In this document: positions 44,136-53,431 of the stretch, one piece after another
How positions within the stretch are numbered: the stretch's first letter is position 1
How the letters are laid out: every line of letters starts with the position of its first letter
Assembly (NCBI GenBank): GCA_913062625.1
Contig: CAJXWP010000004.1
Span: 1-64,000 of the forward strand
Length of the DNA: 64,000 bases
DNA from: an uncultured Haliea sp.
Lineage (GTDB): Bacteria > Pseudomonadota > Gammaproteobacteria > Pseudomonadales > Halieaceae
Direction: 5' to 3'
The notes under the pieces: generated by a model
The model's database searches: none
Seen by the model: the letters and a program-made list of their open reading frames with translations, nothing else
Told to the model about the DNA's origin: nothing
Translations under genes and position numbers: made by a program

Positions 44136-44942
44136 TTGAACTCTACCGCTCCTATTGACCTGCGTGTCCCTGGATTAACGTGCCCTCTGCAGTTGCTCGT
44201 TCATGGCTCGCAGGATCAGCATGTTTCGCGCCGCATTCGGGAAGACGGAATATGGGAGCCTTACGAGACCTCTCTGCTGTTACGATTCCTGCGTCCTGGT
44301 GACGTTTTTGTCGATGTCGGTGCCAATATTGGTTACTTTTCTGTGCTCGCTGCCAGCGTTGTGGGCAAACAGGGCGCCGTATTTGCCTTTGAGCCCGATC
44401 CGAATAACTACCGCCTGCTGTGTGCTAATGCCCAACTCAACGGCTTTGATGGCAATATTGTTGCGGTTGAAGCCGCTCTAGCAGACACAGCGGGTGAAGG
44501 ACGACTGTTTCTCAGTGAGGACAACCTCGGCGATCATCAGGTGTATGCGGGGGATGAAGATCGCGATAGTGTGCCTATTACCTTGCAGCGCGGCAGTGAT
44601 TATTTTGCGGGTCGTATAAAGCAGCTTGACCTGCTGAAAATTGATACTCAGGGTTCTGAATTTCAGGTGATTGAAGGGTTGATGCCGCTGCTGGCTGGTC
44701 TGCAGACCAAGCCTCGAATTATCGTTGAATTGACGCCCCATTCGTTGCGCCAGGCAGGTGCCAGCGGTCGGATGCTTATGGAGTTGCTGGAAACCTTGGG
44801 CCAACCTTTTTGGATGATTGACCATGTTGAACATTGCCTTATCGCTAGCAGCTGTGAGGCACTAGCCGTGTGGTGCGATAATTGGGATAAAGTGGAAGCG
44901 TCGCGTGGTTTTGTCAACATATTGGTGGGCGCAATCGACTAA
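44136..44942 (+). CDS. FkbM-family SAM-dependent methyltransferase
   Basis: The 268-aa product has the SAM-binding motif VFVDVGANIGYFSVLAA, the acidic loop FEPDPNNYRLLCANAQLNGF and LLKIDTQGSEFQVIEGL, all specific to the FkbM methyltransferase group. These enzymes O-methylate sugars, polyketides or lipids. It starts with TTG and only a weak AGG upstream, 22 bp after fabY, so it may be translated at a low level from the same transcript. The acceptor is unknown. Confidence 0.85.
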   Translation: MNSTAPIDLRVPGLTCPLQLLVHGSQDQHVSRRIREDGIWEPYETSLLLRFLRPGDVFVDVGANIGYFSVLAASVVGKQGAVFAFEPDPNNYRLLCANAQLNGFDGNIVAVEAALADTAGEGRLFLSEDNLGDHQVYAGDEDRDSVPITLQRGSDYFAGRIKQLDLLKIDTQGSEFQVIEGLMPLLAGLQTKPRIIVELTPHSLRQAGASGRMLMELLETLGQPFWMIDHVEHCLIASSCEALAVWCDNWDKVEASRGFVNILVGAID

Positions 44943-45020
44943 GGTCGAGGACGCAGAGGTACAACACACCCTGCAAATACTGTTATAATTTTATTTTCAG
45001 TCGTTCGGCAGCCTATTTCC

Positions 45021-45578
45021 ATGAGTGATATCCTCCAGTTTTTACAACAGCGTAATTCCTCCCCCAAACTGACAACCCCCGGTCCTTCTGGCCCTGATAT
45101 GGAGCATATCTTTCGCGCGGCGCTGCGCGCACCCGATCATGCGCGGATGCGGCCGTCGCGGTTTATTACCATCGCGCAAGAGCGCCGTGTGGCGTTTGGC
45201 GCCCTGCTGGAGCGTTGTCTATTGTTGCGTAACCCCGATGCGGACGAGGCAGCGCTCATCAAAGCGCGCAATTCACCGCTGAGGGCGCCGCTGCTGGTAG
45301 TGGTCGTCGTCAAGGTGGCGTTGCATCCGAAAGTGCCACCTATCGAGCAACGCTTTTCCGGCGCCTGTGCCGCACAGGCCGTATTGCTAGCCTCTGAAGC
45401 GTCTGGTTTCGCCGGCATCTGGCGCACAGGGGCAGCGGCATTCGATCGCGCGGTGATGACTGGGCTCGGTCTAGCTGAAGATGAGGAGATTATTGCTTTT
45501 CTCTATATAGGCTCACGCAACGGCGCGGCTAAAGTGATACCCCCCCTGGATACGACCGAGTTCGTATCTTCCTGGTAG
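45021..45578 (+). CDS. nitroreductase-family protein, YdjA-like
   Basis: The 185-aa protein is a small nitroreductase of the YdjA type: LQQRNSSPKLTTPGP at the N-terminus, FRAALRAPDHARMRPSRFI, and RFSGACAAQAVLLASEASGFAGIWRTG. Family members bind FMN and use NAD(P)H to reduce nitro compounds or other electrophiles; the natural substrate is unknown. It is followed 37 bp later by a dienoyl-CoA-isomerase-like gene. Confidence 0.87.
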   Translation: MSDILQFLQQRNSSPKLTTPGPSGPDMEHIFRAALRAPDHARMRPSRFITIAQERRVAFGALLERCLLLRNPDADEAALIKARNSPLRAPLLVVVVVKVALHPKVPPIEQRFSGACAAQAVLLASEASGFAGIWRTGAAAFDRAVMTGLGLAEDEEIIAFLYIGSRNGAAKVIPPLDTTEFVSSW

Positions 45579-45615
45579 TGCCTAATTTTCCGAATTTGCT
45601 ATGAGAGAATGAGCT

Positions 45616-46428
45616 ATGCTGCCTAATTATGAAACGTTAGAAGTGTCAATCGCGCAACAGGTTGCCACCGTTAATCTGAATCGACCGGATAAGGCAAATG
45701 CCATGAACGGGGTCATGTGGAACGAGCTACAGGCTTGTTTTGAATGGCTGGATGACGAGCCTACCGTACGCGTCGTTATTTTAGCGGGCAATGGCAAACA
45801 CTTCTGTGCCGGTCTCGACCTGACCGTGTTTGGCAACCTGCACGGCGAATCCTCCGAGCCCTCGCGCCGTGCCGAAGCACTGCGACGCACTATTTTGCGA
45901 CTGCAGGCTAATCTCACGGCCATAGAGAAATGTCGCGTGCCCGTGTTAGCCGCTATCCACAATACCTGTATTGGTGGTGGCGTGGATATGACCTGCTGTG
46001 CTGATATACGGTATGCCACGCAAGACGCTTTTTTCTCGATCCGTGAGATTGATCTCGGTATGACTGCGGATGTGGGCACCTTGCAACGGTTACCCAAAAT
46101 TATACCTGATGGCTTGGTTCGAGAGCTGGCCTATACCGGTCGCAATATGGGCGCACAAGAGGCGAGAGAAGCGGGCTTTGTGAATAAGGTCTTTGAGGAC
46201 AAGGAGACCATGCTGCACGAAGTCACTGCTATCGCCAGAACGATTGCTGCAAAATCGCCATTGGCAATGCGCGGAACAAAGGAGATGGTGCTTTACTCTC
46301 GCGACCACAGTGTCTCTGAAGGTCTTAACTATATTGCCACATGGAATTCTGGAATGATGAGTCAGGTCGATTTAAACTCTGGCATTCAGGCGCAAATGAA
46401 TAAGACCAAGGCCGAGTACGAAGACTAG
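45616..46428 (+). CDS. crotonase-family protein, delta3,5-delta2,4-dienoyl-CoA isomerase (ECH1) like
   Basis: The 270-aa protein carries GKHFCAGLDLTVFG and HNTCIGGGVDMTCCADIRYA. Its catalytic region FSIREIDLGMTADVGTLQRLPK is nearly the phrase of eukaryotic ECH1, with acidic residues at the two positions used for proton transfer, and VRELAYTGRNM follows. It should shift conjugated double bonds in dienoyl-CoAs that arise from odd-numbered unsaturated acids. It is unlike the other five crotonases of the window in these residues. Confidence 0.88.
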   Translation: MLPNYETLEVSIAQQVATVNLNRPDKANAMNGVMWNELQACFEWLDDEPTVRVVILAGNGKHFCAGLDLTVFGNLHGESSEPSRRAEALRRTILRLQANLTAIEKCRVPVLAAIHNTCIGGGVDMTCCADIRYATQDAFFSIREIDLGMTADVGTLQRLPKIIPDGLVRELAYTGRNMGAQEAREAGFVNKVFEDKETMLHEVTAIARTIAAKSPLAMRGTKEMVLYSRDHSVSEGLNYIATWNSGMMSQVDLNSGIQAQMNKTKAEYED

Positions 46429-46484
46429 GTGTGAGTAGATTGACGATCACTCCTTGTTGCATTGCAGTTTTTGGAGAGTAGCGG

Positions 46485-47417
46485 ATGACTTTTTTTGCCC
46501 GGCTTAACCGCCCTTGGGTGCATTTTATTGTGTTGGGCGTTCTGCTGTTCTACCTGCAGAGCATTTTCCTTCCTGAGCCTAGGCCGGTGGTGGGGCCACT
46601 GAGCGAGTCGCGCGTAGACGCACTACAGCAGCAATGGTTCGCCAGTGTCGGTCGGTTACCCACGCCGGAGCAGCAGGATCGAATGCTAGAGGCGGAACTT
46701 GATAGAGATATGTTGTTCCAGCGAGCGATTGATCTGGATCTCCACCTTTACGATACGGTGGTATACCAACGTCTATTACTCAATATGCGTTTTCTACAAA
46801 TGTCCGAGGGCAAAACGGATCAAGAGAACTATGAGACCGCGTTAGAAATGCGCCTGCATCTTGGTGACGAAGTGATCAAACGGCGGATGATTCAGGTAAT
46901 GGAGCAATTGCTATTGGCTGCTAATCCCCCAAGCCCCCCAACGGAAGCGGAAATCGCGGCCGAGTTTGATCAGCGTAAGGAAGAATTACGCAGACCCACA
47001 CGCTATTCGATAGAACATATTTATTTTAATCGAGAGCGAGAGGCCGAGGCTGATGCCGTAATGGCACAAATTAATGAGCAAAATCTCACGCCAGATCAGG
47101 CGCGACAATTAAGTTCACCTTTTTTGCCTGGCTACCAATTTACCGGCCAAACGCCGGACCAGCTGGCACGTCACTTTGGTGCTTCCTTCGTGGAAAATCT
47201 GCAAAAAACGGATCCGCAGGCTGGAGGCTGGGTCGGCCCGGTGCGTTCTACTTACGGACTACACTATGTATGGGTCAGTGAGGTTGAGCCCTCCAGAGAT
47301 GCCACTATTGATGAGGTTCGTTTGCAGCTGCAGCGCGACGTTGAGTCTCGCGCTAGGGAAACTGCACTGCGTAATAGCATTAACGCCACGCGCGAAAACT
47401 ACGAGATCAGGCGATGA
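46485..47417 (+). CDS. membrane-anchored parvulin-type peptidyl-prolyl isomerase
   Basis: The 310-aa protein has an N-terminal transmembrane anchor (VHFIVLGVLLFYLQSIFL) and a helical chaperone region. A PpiC-type rotamase domain near residues 165-285 shows RYSIEHIYFNRERE, FLPGYQFTGQT and GGWVGPVRSTYGLHYVWV. It probably acts in the periplasm on a membrane or secreted client. Its stop overlaps the start of the HupE-like gene by four bases (ATGA), so the two proteins are co-made and may work together. Confidence 0.87.
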   Translation: MTFFARLNRPWVHFIVLGVLLFYLQSIFLPEPRPVVGPLSESRVDALQQQWFASVGRLPTPEQQDRMLEAELDRDMLFQRAIDLDLHLYDTVVYQRLLLNMRFLQMSEGKTDQENYETALEMRLHLGDEVIKRRMIQVMEQLLLAANPPSPPTEAEIAAEFDQRKEELRRPTRYSIEHIYFNREREAEADAVMAQINEQNLTPDQARQLSSPFLPGYQFTGQTPDQLARHFGASFVENLQKTDPQAGGWVGPVRSTYGLHYVWVSEVEPSRDATIDEVRLQLQRDVESRARETALRNSINATRENYEIRR

Positions 47418-48418
47418 AGAATGTGCGAATCCTGGTAACTCTTATTCTGGGTGTATGTGCGATCCAAGCTGTTCATGGCCACCGTTTCGCGCCTTCACTG
47501 TTGAAAGTCAACGAGACCGCTCCGCAGCAATATAATATGGTGTGGAAGACACCGGCACAGGGTGTCAGTAATGTGCCATTGGAACCGGTGTGGCCGGAAG
47601 CCTGTGAGGCGATCAGTGCAAGTCCGCCCCAGCTGGAGGACACAGGCGTTGTGACCAGTTGGCAGTTACAGTGTTCTGCGTTGGGACAAGAGGGTCTGGT
47701 GGGTGAGATTCTGGGTGTGTCTGGGCTTGGTGCTAGCCAGGCATCAGCGATGGTCATTGTGAACCTGCTTGATGGGCGCCAGTACCAACAGGTGCTTAAT
47801 GCAGATCGGCCGGATTTTGTAGTACCTGCTGAATCGACTGCCGGGGATGTGGTGGGCAACTATACCCGTTTAGGGGTGGAGCATATTTGGACGGGTTTTG
47901 ATCACCTGATGTTCGTCTTTGGCTTGCTGCTGCTGGTGGGTGGTGGAAGTCGCCTATTTTGGACGATTACTGCATTTACGGTAGGGCACAGCATCACATT
48001 GTCGCTCGTTACGCTGGGCTACCTTGATTATCCCGTCGGCTTGGTGGAGTTTGCTATCGCGCTGAGCATCTTTGCGCTCGCTGTGGAACTGACACGGATG
48101 AAAAAGCATGATGTCCTTTGGCGAAATCCGTGGTGGCTGGCTGGGGGGTTTGGAATACTGCACGGCATGGGCTTTGCGGGCGCACTGGCTGAAACTGGAC
48201 TGCCCCAGGACAACGTTCCGCTGGCTCTATTGTTTTTCAACATTGGAATCGAATTGGGACAGATAGCGTTTATCCTGCTGGTGTGGGCGATCTGGTTCGT
48301 GATCAGAAAGCCATTGGCGCCGTGGCAGGACAAACTGTTTCCAGTACCCGTCTATATTTTAGGGTCCTTGTCGGCGATGTGGTGTATTGAGCGAGGTTTG
48401 GCGGCGTTGTTGGGTTAG
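47414..48418 (+). CDS. HupE/UreJ-family membrane protein with periplasmic N-domain
   Basis: The 334-aa product has a signal peptide (LVTLILGVCAIQAVHG), a beta-rich periplasmic region of about 130 residues, and six or so transmembrane helices. The helices carry the family's metal-coordinating phrases: EHIWTGFDHLMFVFG, FTVGHSITLSLV, GILHGMGFAGAL and FFNIGIELGQ. HupE and UreJ proteins import nickel or related metals. No hydrogenase or urease gene is seen in the window, so the metal and client are unknown. It overlaps the parvulin gene. Confidence 0.87.
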   Translation: MKNVRILVTLILGVCAIQAVHGHRFAPSLLKVNETAPQQYNMVWKTPAQGVSNVPLEPVWPEACEAISASPPQLEDTGVVTSWQLQCSALGQEGLVGEILGVSGLGASQASAMVIVNLLDGRQYQQVLNADRPDFVVPAESTAGDVVGNYTRLGVEHIWTGFDHLMFVFGLLLLVGGGSRLFWTITAFTVGHSITLSLVTLGYLDYPVGLVEFAIALSIFALAVELTRMKKHDVLWRNPWWLAGGFGILHGMGFAGALAETGLPQDNVPLALLFFNIGIELGQIAFILLVWAIWFVIRKPLAPWQDKLFPVPVYILGSLSAMWCIERGLAALLG

Positions 48419-48648
48419 CGTGACCACGCATGCGCTAGTACCTCAGGCACTTCTCGATTACCCTGTCGCTACGCAATAGTTAGGGTCTCGTGTAATGTCG
48501 CCACACGATGGGGTAAAACCCAAACTGGACTGACTGTTGAGCGTTATCCAGAAGGACTGGCAGCGCAGCGCGTATTCGAATGATGCGTCTTGCAATGCGT
48601 TCGATTATCAAATTTGACAATGACTTAAATAACGAAAGGACATGCAAA

Positions 48649-49776
48649 ATGACCGCTACCGGATTACAACTTCGCTCCACCGTTAAGCAGGACAACACCC
48701 TCGAAATAACATTGGTAGATATCCCTATTCCTGAGCCCGGCCCCGATGAGGTGCTGGTGCAGGTTGAAGCTGCGCCCTTAAATCCGTCTGATCTGGCACT
48801 GCTGTTTGGCCCTGCGGATATGACGACGATGAGGATGTCGGGGACAGCTGAGCGGCCAGTGGTCAGCGCTGATATTCCCGCCGGATTAATGAAGATGGTG
48901 GCTGCGCGTATTGGCGAATCTCTATCGGTGGGTAACGAGGGTGCCGGCACGGTGATTGGCGCAGGCGCATCGGATGCGGCGCAGGCGTTGATGGGTAAAC
49001 GGGTCGGAATCATCGGTGGCGAGATGTACAGCCAGTACCGTTGTGTGAATGCTTTTATGTGTCTCGAGTTGGAGGACGGCACTACCGCATCAGAGGGTGC
49101 TTCCTGTTTTGTCAATCCACTCACCGCTCTGGCCATGGTTGAGACCATGCGGATGGAGAATCACACGGCGCTGGTGCATACCGCAGCGGCCTCCAACCTT
49201 GGTCAGATGTTAAATCGTATCTGCATGAACGAAGGTATAGCGCTGGTGAATATCGTCCGGAAGGTGGAACAAGAAGCGATTCTCAAAGCTATGGGCGCGA
49301 AATATATTATCAATTCAACCAGTGATAGCTATTACGATGACCTTACGGATGCGCTTACTGAAACTGGGGCGACACTGGCGTTTGATGCGACCGGTGGCGG
49401 CAAGCTGGCAGGCGAGATCCTCACCTGTATGGAAGCGGCGGCGGTACGTAATATGACTGAGTACAACCGTTATGGCAGTGATGTATTCAAGCAGGTGTAT
49501 ATCTACGGTGGTCTCGATCGCACTTCCACCACGTTGACGCGCAACTTCGGGTTTTCTTGGAGCCTGTCAGGTTTTCTGCTAACACCGTTTCTGCAGAAGG
49601 TGGGCATGGAGAAAAGCATGCAAATGCGCGCCAGAGTGGCGGCAGAAATAAAAACCACCTTTGCCAGCCATTACACTAAAGAAGTATCACTGGCGGAGGC
49701 GTTGTCGATAGAGGCAATCGCCGTTTACGGTAAGCAGGCCACAGGGGAAAAGTACCTGATCAAGCCGCAGGCCTGA
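48649..49776 (+). CDS. medium-chain dehydrogenase/reductase (zinc-binding-dehydrogenase family)
   Basis: The ATG of MTATGLQLRST follows AAAGGA and gives 375 aa. The GroES-like N-domain holds PDEVLVQVEAAPLNPSDLALL and NEGAGTVIGAG. The nucleotide-binding part has HTAAASNLGQML in place of the usual AAGGVG loop. Zinc ligands of alcohol dehydrogenases are not obvious, so it is closer to the quinone-oxidoreductase/enoyl-reductase branch. It ends 12 bp before the convergent carboxylesterase gene. The substrate is unknown. Confidence 0.85.
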   Translation: MTATGLQLRSTVKQDNTLEITLVDIPIPEPGPDEVLVQVEAAPLNPSDLALLFGPADMTTMRMSGTAERPVVSADIPAGLMKMVAARIGESLSVGNEGAGTVIGAGASDAAQALMGKRVGIIGGEMYSQYRCVNAFMCLELEDGTTASEGASCFVNPLTALAMVETMRMENHTALVHTAAASNLGQMLNRICMNEGIALVNIVRKVEQEAILKAMGAKYIINSTSDSYYDDLTDALTETGATLAFDATGGGKLAGEILTCMEAAAVRNMTEYNRYGSDVFKQVYIYGGLDRTSTTLTRNFGFSWSLSGFLLTPFLQKVGMEKSMQMRARVAAEIKTTFASHYTKEVSLAEALSIEAIAVYGKQATGEKYLIKPQA

Positions 49777-49788
49777 TGAAAGGCCTCG

Positions 49789-51633
49789 CTAGCGCTCGGC
49801 GCTCAGTGTCCATGGATTGAATTGTGCGCAGCCCAATGCGTTGTAGTCCGCTTCATTCCACACGTCGTCACCGGCGTTAGCGAGGAGGAACAGCTGTACA
49901 TGCAGTGCACAGCGTGAGCGCAGGTCGACTATATTTTGGTCCTGCGCTATGCGCTCTTTCAGCATTGCCACCGTCATAGGCTCATTCACCATGCGCAGGC
50001 CCCCACCACGGGCCGTATCGAGCAGCATGAGGTTAGCGCCAGACTGGTTCCAAGGCGTCCACTGAGGCAACGTGCCGCTGCGGCCCTTTCCCGGTGCGCC
50101 CGTGCTGGCAAACTCAGACCAATAGCTGCGCATGTCTTCACCCAATCGGTCGCGGCCGGCAATATTGTCGTCGTTGTACAGGCCGGGTGCCCCGATGGCT
50201 CCCTCAAAACCGCCAAAAATATAGGCTACTTCGAGACCGTGGGCTGCGCCCAGCAATTCACTGTAGTCAACGAGCCAGTTTTTACCGCCTTCGTCCCAAT
50301 CCCAGCGATAGGCAAAAACCGGCTCTGAAGTGTTGGCTGCAATGATGTCGGCGGTGCCATCTACTGCCATCGCTTTCCAGCCGTCACTGAGATAAGCCGA
50401 GACCTCGTTATACGCCTGCAGATCCTTGATGCGCGGCAGAAAGCCAAAGCGAAGTTTGACAAACTCCGGATCTAGCGCCAGAAATAATTTTGCTTCGTCT
50501 CGGTTGGTTCCTGTGATCAGTGGGACACTATTGTATCGCGAGGGATCGCTGAACACTGTGTACAGTGTGTCTTTGGGCAGTACTGTGCCGTCACGAAAAC
50601 TCTGCGGCGCGCTATACATGCCCGCGCCACCTGATACACCGGCGAGGATTTCTTGCGCACTGCGGGAATACATGAACTCAAGTGTTTCCTCTTTAGACAT
50701 TAACATCTGTGCGGCGCGGGCAGCACTGCTGTCTTTGGCGCGACCTGCATTTTTTAGCTGCAGTGCCAGCCATTCACGAGAGCTGAGCGCTTGTCCGGGG
50801 CGTGCATCGTCATGAAAGTTTTCTGCGCGCCACAGTGGTGTAGTGCCGACGGATCCACTTTGTGCAATTGCTCGATGGAAAAGTCCTTTCGCCAGTGGTG
50901 ATGCCATTAGCGAGAACACGTTGCGACCTCCCGCTGACTCACCAAAAATAGTGACATTGTTGTGGTCGCCGCCAAAGTTGGCGATGTTATCGGACACCCA
51001 TTGCAGTGCCGCGATCATGTCGAGGTTGGCATAGTTGCCGCTGGCATCCAGCGCGTCGCGGTCGGGAGTGCGCAGTGCAGGGTGACTCATCCAGCCAAAA
51101 AATCCCAGCCGGTAGTTGAGAGTGACCACGATGACCTGTTCTTCACCTGCCAGCGTACTGGCATCATAGGTGTTAGCGGTGCCGATGGTGTTACCGCCTC
51201 CGTGAATCCACACCATTACCGGAAGTGTGTCGGAGGCCGCGCTACTGTGGTCACGTGGTGACCAGATATTGAGGTACAGGCAATCTTCGCTACCCACAAC
51301 GGCGCCGCTGTCGTCGGGTAGGCCGTCGAGCGGACCGGACAGCTGCACGCAGGGATCACGAAACGTCGTTGTTTTGAGTCTCTTGATCCAGGGTTTTACG
51401 GGCTGTGGCGAGCGCCAGCGAAGACCTGCCACTGGCGGCGCAGCGAAGGGAATGCCGAGCCAAACATAGGTGTTGCTAGCATCTGCACTGCCGATGACCG
51501 GCCCGGTTTGAATGTCGCGTTCTGTGGCCGTATCGGGTGTCTTAGCCCCTTCCTCGCGCGATGACGCGGGCCAAAGATACACAAGCAATACTGCCAATAA
51601 AACCACAAAAATAATAACCACATTTTTTTTCAT
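49789..51633 (-). CDS. carboxylesterase type B, exported
   Basis: This 614-aa protein starts with a signal anchor (VVIIFVVLLAVLLVYLWPA). It has the alpha/beta-hydrolase fold of type B esterases: YLNIWSPRD, VMVWIHGGGN, the nucleophile in IFGESAGGRN and the catalytic histidine in GAAHGLEVAYIFGG. It probably hydrolyses esters in the periplasm or at the membrane. It is followed in the same direction, upstream by 30 bp, by a lipoprotein gene of unknown function. The substrate is not predictable. Confidence 0.9.
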   Translation of the reverse strand: MKKNVVIIFVVLLAVLLVYLWPASSREEGAKTPDTATERDIQTGPVIGSADASNTYVWLGIPFAAPPVAGLRWRSPQPVKPWIKRLKTTTFRDPCVQLSGPLDGLPDDSGAVVGSEDCLYLNIWSPRDHSSAASDTLPVMVWIHGGGNTIGTANTYDASTLAGEEQVIVVTLNYRLGFFGWMSHPALRTPDRDALDASGNYANLDMIAALQWVSDNIANFGGDHNNVTIFGESAGGRNVFSLMASPLAKGLFHRAIAQSGSVGTTPLWRAENFHDDARPGQALSSREWLALQLKNAGRAKDSSAARAAQMLMSKEETLEFMYSRSAQEILAGVSGGAGMYSAPQSFRDGTVLPKDTLYTVFSDPSRYNSVPLITGTNRDEAKLFLALDPEFVKLRFGFLPRIKDLQAYNEVSAYLSDGWKAMAVDGTADIIAANTSEPVFAYRWDWDEGGKNWLVDYSELLGAAHGLEVAYIFGGFEGAIGAPGLYNDDNIAGRDRLGEDMRSYWSEFASTGAPGKGRSGTLPQWTPWNQSGANLMLLDTARGGGLRMVNEPMTVAMLKERIAQDQNIVDLRSRCALHVQLFLLANAGDDVWNEADYNALGCAQFNPWTLSAER

Positions 51634-51663
51634 GGCTTTGCTCCGATACTCACAGGGTCATAT

Positions 51664-52452
51664 TTAGGGATTACCCGGCCAGTCTTCCATGTCGATTAGC
51701 GGGTAAAATGCAAGTTGTATGCCTTCCATTATGTTGCTCTCGTTTTCCAGAATATTGCGCCGCCGTATATATCGACCTTTTGTTGAACGGCTGTCTATCG
51801 CGTCGGTGGCATCGATCCCGCCGCGACCGTGAAATACAGGTTTCAATTCTGTGTCGTAGATAGTGACTTTCAAAGAGACCATTGCTGCCATCATGCTCCA
51901 GTCGAAACTGGCACTGACGCCATCCCCGGGGCCCTGCATGGTTGGGGTACGGGACACGCCATCCCAGCGCGCCAGATGTTTCATGCCGCCACTAAATGAT
52001 TCCTGAACTTCGACCAGGTCAGTAAATATAAAACCATCAATGCTAGAACTCTCGACTAATTCGTCGCGCACGCTATGCATGATCTGCGCAAATGTCTTGC
52101 CGTTAATCTTGCCGCTGGTTGGGTCCACCGGATTGCCAAAGGCGCGCACGGCAGTATTCCAACGTTGCTCAAACTCGCGCTGCGGCAGAACGGTAAAACC
52201 ATTTTCCTTGAGGTACTCTACTATTTTCGCGTCGATGCGTGGGGCTTCTTTTTTCAGATAGTTTCGCGACTGGGAACCGAGATTTACATGCGCAATAACG
52301 ACGATTTTCATCGGTTGTGCCTCGAGACGCTCCTGGTCGATCGAGGCGGGAAAAACCGTTGGATTGTAGGCCGGCGCCATACTGCAGGCGCTTAGCAGAG
52401 CAGCATAAACAAAAAAAACACCGTACCGGCAAAAAGTGTGTAGTCGACGCAT
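51664..52452 (-). CDS. lipoprotein of unknown function
   Basis: The ATG of MRRLHTFCRY follows AGGGAG and gives 262 aa. A lipobox is present in AALLSACSMAP. The mature protein contains KIVVIAHVNLGSQSRNYLKKEAPRIDAKIVEYLKENGF and a C-terminal RRRNILENESNIMEG. It has mixed alpha/beta character and reminds one of periplasmic lipoproteins that assemble envelope structures, but I do not recognise the family. It stands just upstream of the carboxylesterase gene with 30 bp between stop and start, so they may share a transcript. Confidence 0.75.
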   Translation of the reverse strand: MRRLHTFCRYGVFFVYAALLSACSMAPAYNPTVFPASIDQERLEAQPMKIVVIAHVNLGSQSRNYLKKEAPRIDAKIVEYLKENGFTVLPQREFEQRWNTAVRAFGNPVDPTSGKINGKTFAQIMHSVRDELVESSSIDGFIFTDLVEVQESFSGGMKHLARWDGVSRTPTMQGPGDGVSASFDWSMMAAMVSLKVTIYDTELKPVFHGRGGIDATDAIDSRSTKGRYIRRRNILENESNIMEGIQLAFYPLIDMEDWPGNP

Positions 52453-52612
52453 GCCTAACTCCCTGTTGTTATGTTGTACCATAGCTTAACAAAATCTATT
52501 GCAGGACACAGCCTCACGGGTAAGAAAAACAACCCGCTCGATTAATCGATGTTGTGATACATGATAATCTTGCGCTTGTTGAAACAACTGTCGCAGGACA
52601 AGGTGTTAACGA

Positions 52613-53410
52613 GTGCTGGATTTGTACGTGAAGCAGGTGGGAGAAGGCCCCGCGGTTATGTTGTTGCATGGCCTTTTTGGCGCGGGAGCTAACTTGGGTG
52701 GATTAGCGCGAGCTTTACGCAATAAGTTCACCGTGTTGAGCGTCGATTTGCCCAGCCATGGGCGTTCTGAATGGTTAAAAAATCCGAGTTTACCTGCAAT
52801 GGCAAAGAGTGTGCAGCGTTGGATGGACACACAAGGGCTACCCCGGGCGCATCTGGTAGGCCATTCCCTGGGGGGCAAAGTAGCCATGCAGTTAGCCCTA
52901 CAGTATCCGCAGCGAGTCGAATCGCTGGTGGTAGCGGATATCGCACCGGTGCAGTATTCGGCGCATCACGAGGCTGTCTTTGCTGCACTTCACGCGATAG
53001 ATGCCGCACAGTGTACCCGTCGTGAGCAAGCTGCCGAACTAATGGCGCAGCATGTAAAGGGGGAGGCATTGATACAGTTTTTGTTGATGAGTCTGCAGCG
53101 TGACGCAGGGGGAATATTGCGTTGGCGTTTTGATTTGCAGGGCCTCAGGACATCTTACTCATCAATGCTGGCAGCGCCGTCGGTTGAGTCGTCCTATCCC
53201 GGCCCCGCACTGTTCATTAAAGGCGGCACGTCAGACTATATTTCAGAGGAATATTGGCCTGTGATTCAGCGGCTTTTTCCAGCGGCGTCAATAAAAATAA
53301 TGCCCGGTTGCGGCCATTGGTTGCACGCAGAAAAACCAGAGTTGTTCAACGGTATCGTGGAGCGCTTTCTTGTACCCCTAAAGCCACGTATGCTAGCGCC
53401 TGCGAAATAG
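52613..53410 (+). CDS. ybfF: alpha/beta-hydrolase of the YbfF esterase type
   Basis: The 265-aa enzyme has the family start MLLHGLFGAGANLGGLARAL, the FTVLSVDLPSHGRSEW acid-loop region and the nucleophile in HLVGHSLGGKVAMQLA. The catalytic histidine lies in PGCGHWLHAEKPE. This is the phrase set of YbfF, an acyl-CoA/ester hydrolase. It begins with GTG. A short DUF3301 gene follows 21 bp later, a frequent neighbour in gammaproteobacteria. Confidence 0.87.
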   Translation: MLDLYVKQVGEGPAVMLLHGLFGAGANLGGLARALRNKFTVLSVDLPSHGRSEWLKNPSLPAMAKSVQRWMDTQGLPRAHLVGHSLGGKVAMQLALQYPQRVESLVVADIAPVQYSAHHEAVFAALHAIDAAQCTRREQAAELMAQHVKGEALIQFLLMSLQRDAGGILRWRFDLQGLRTSYSSMLAAPSVESSYPGPALFIKGGTSDYISEEYWPVIQRLFPAASIKIMPGCGHWLHAEKPELFNGIVERFLVPLKPRMLAPAK

Positions 53411-53431
53411 AACCAAGAGAGACCGGTTGGC

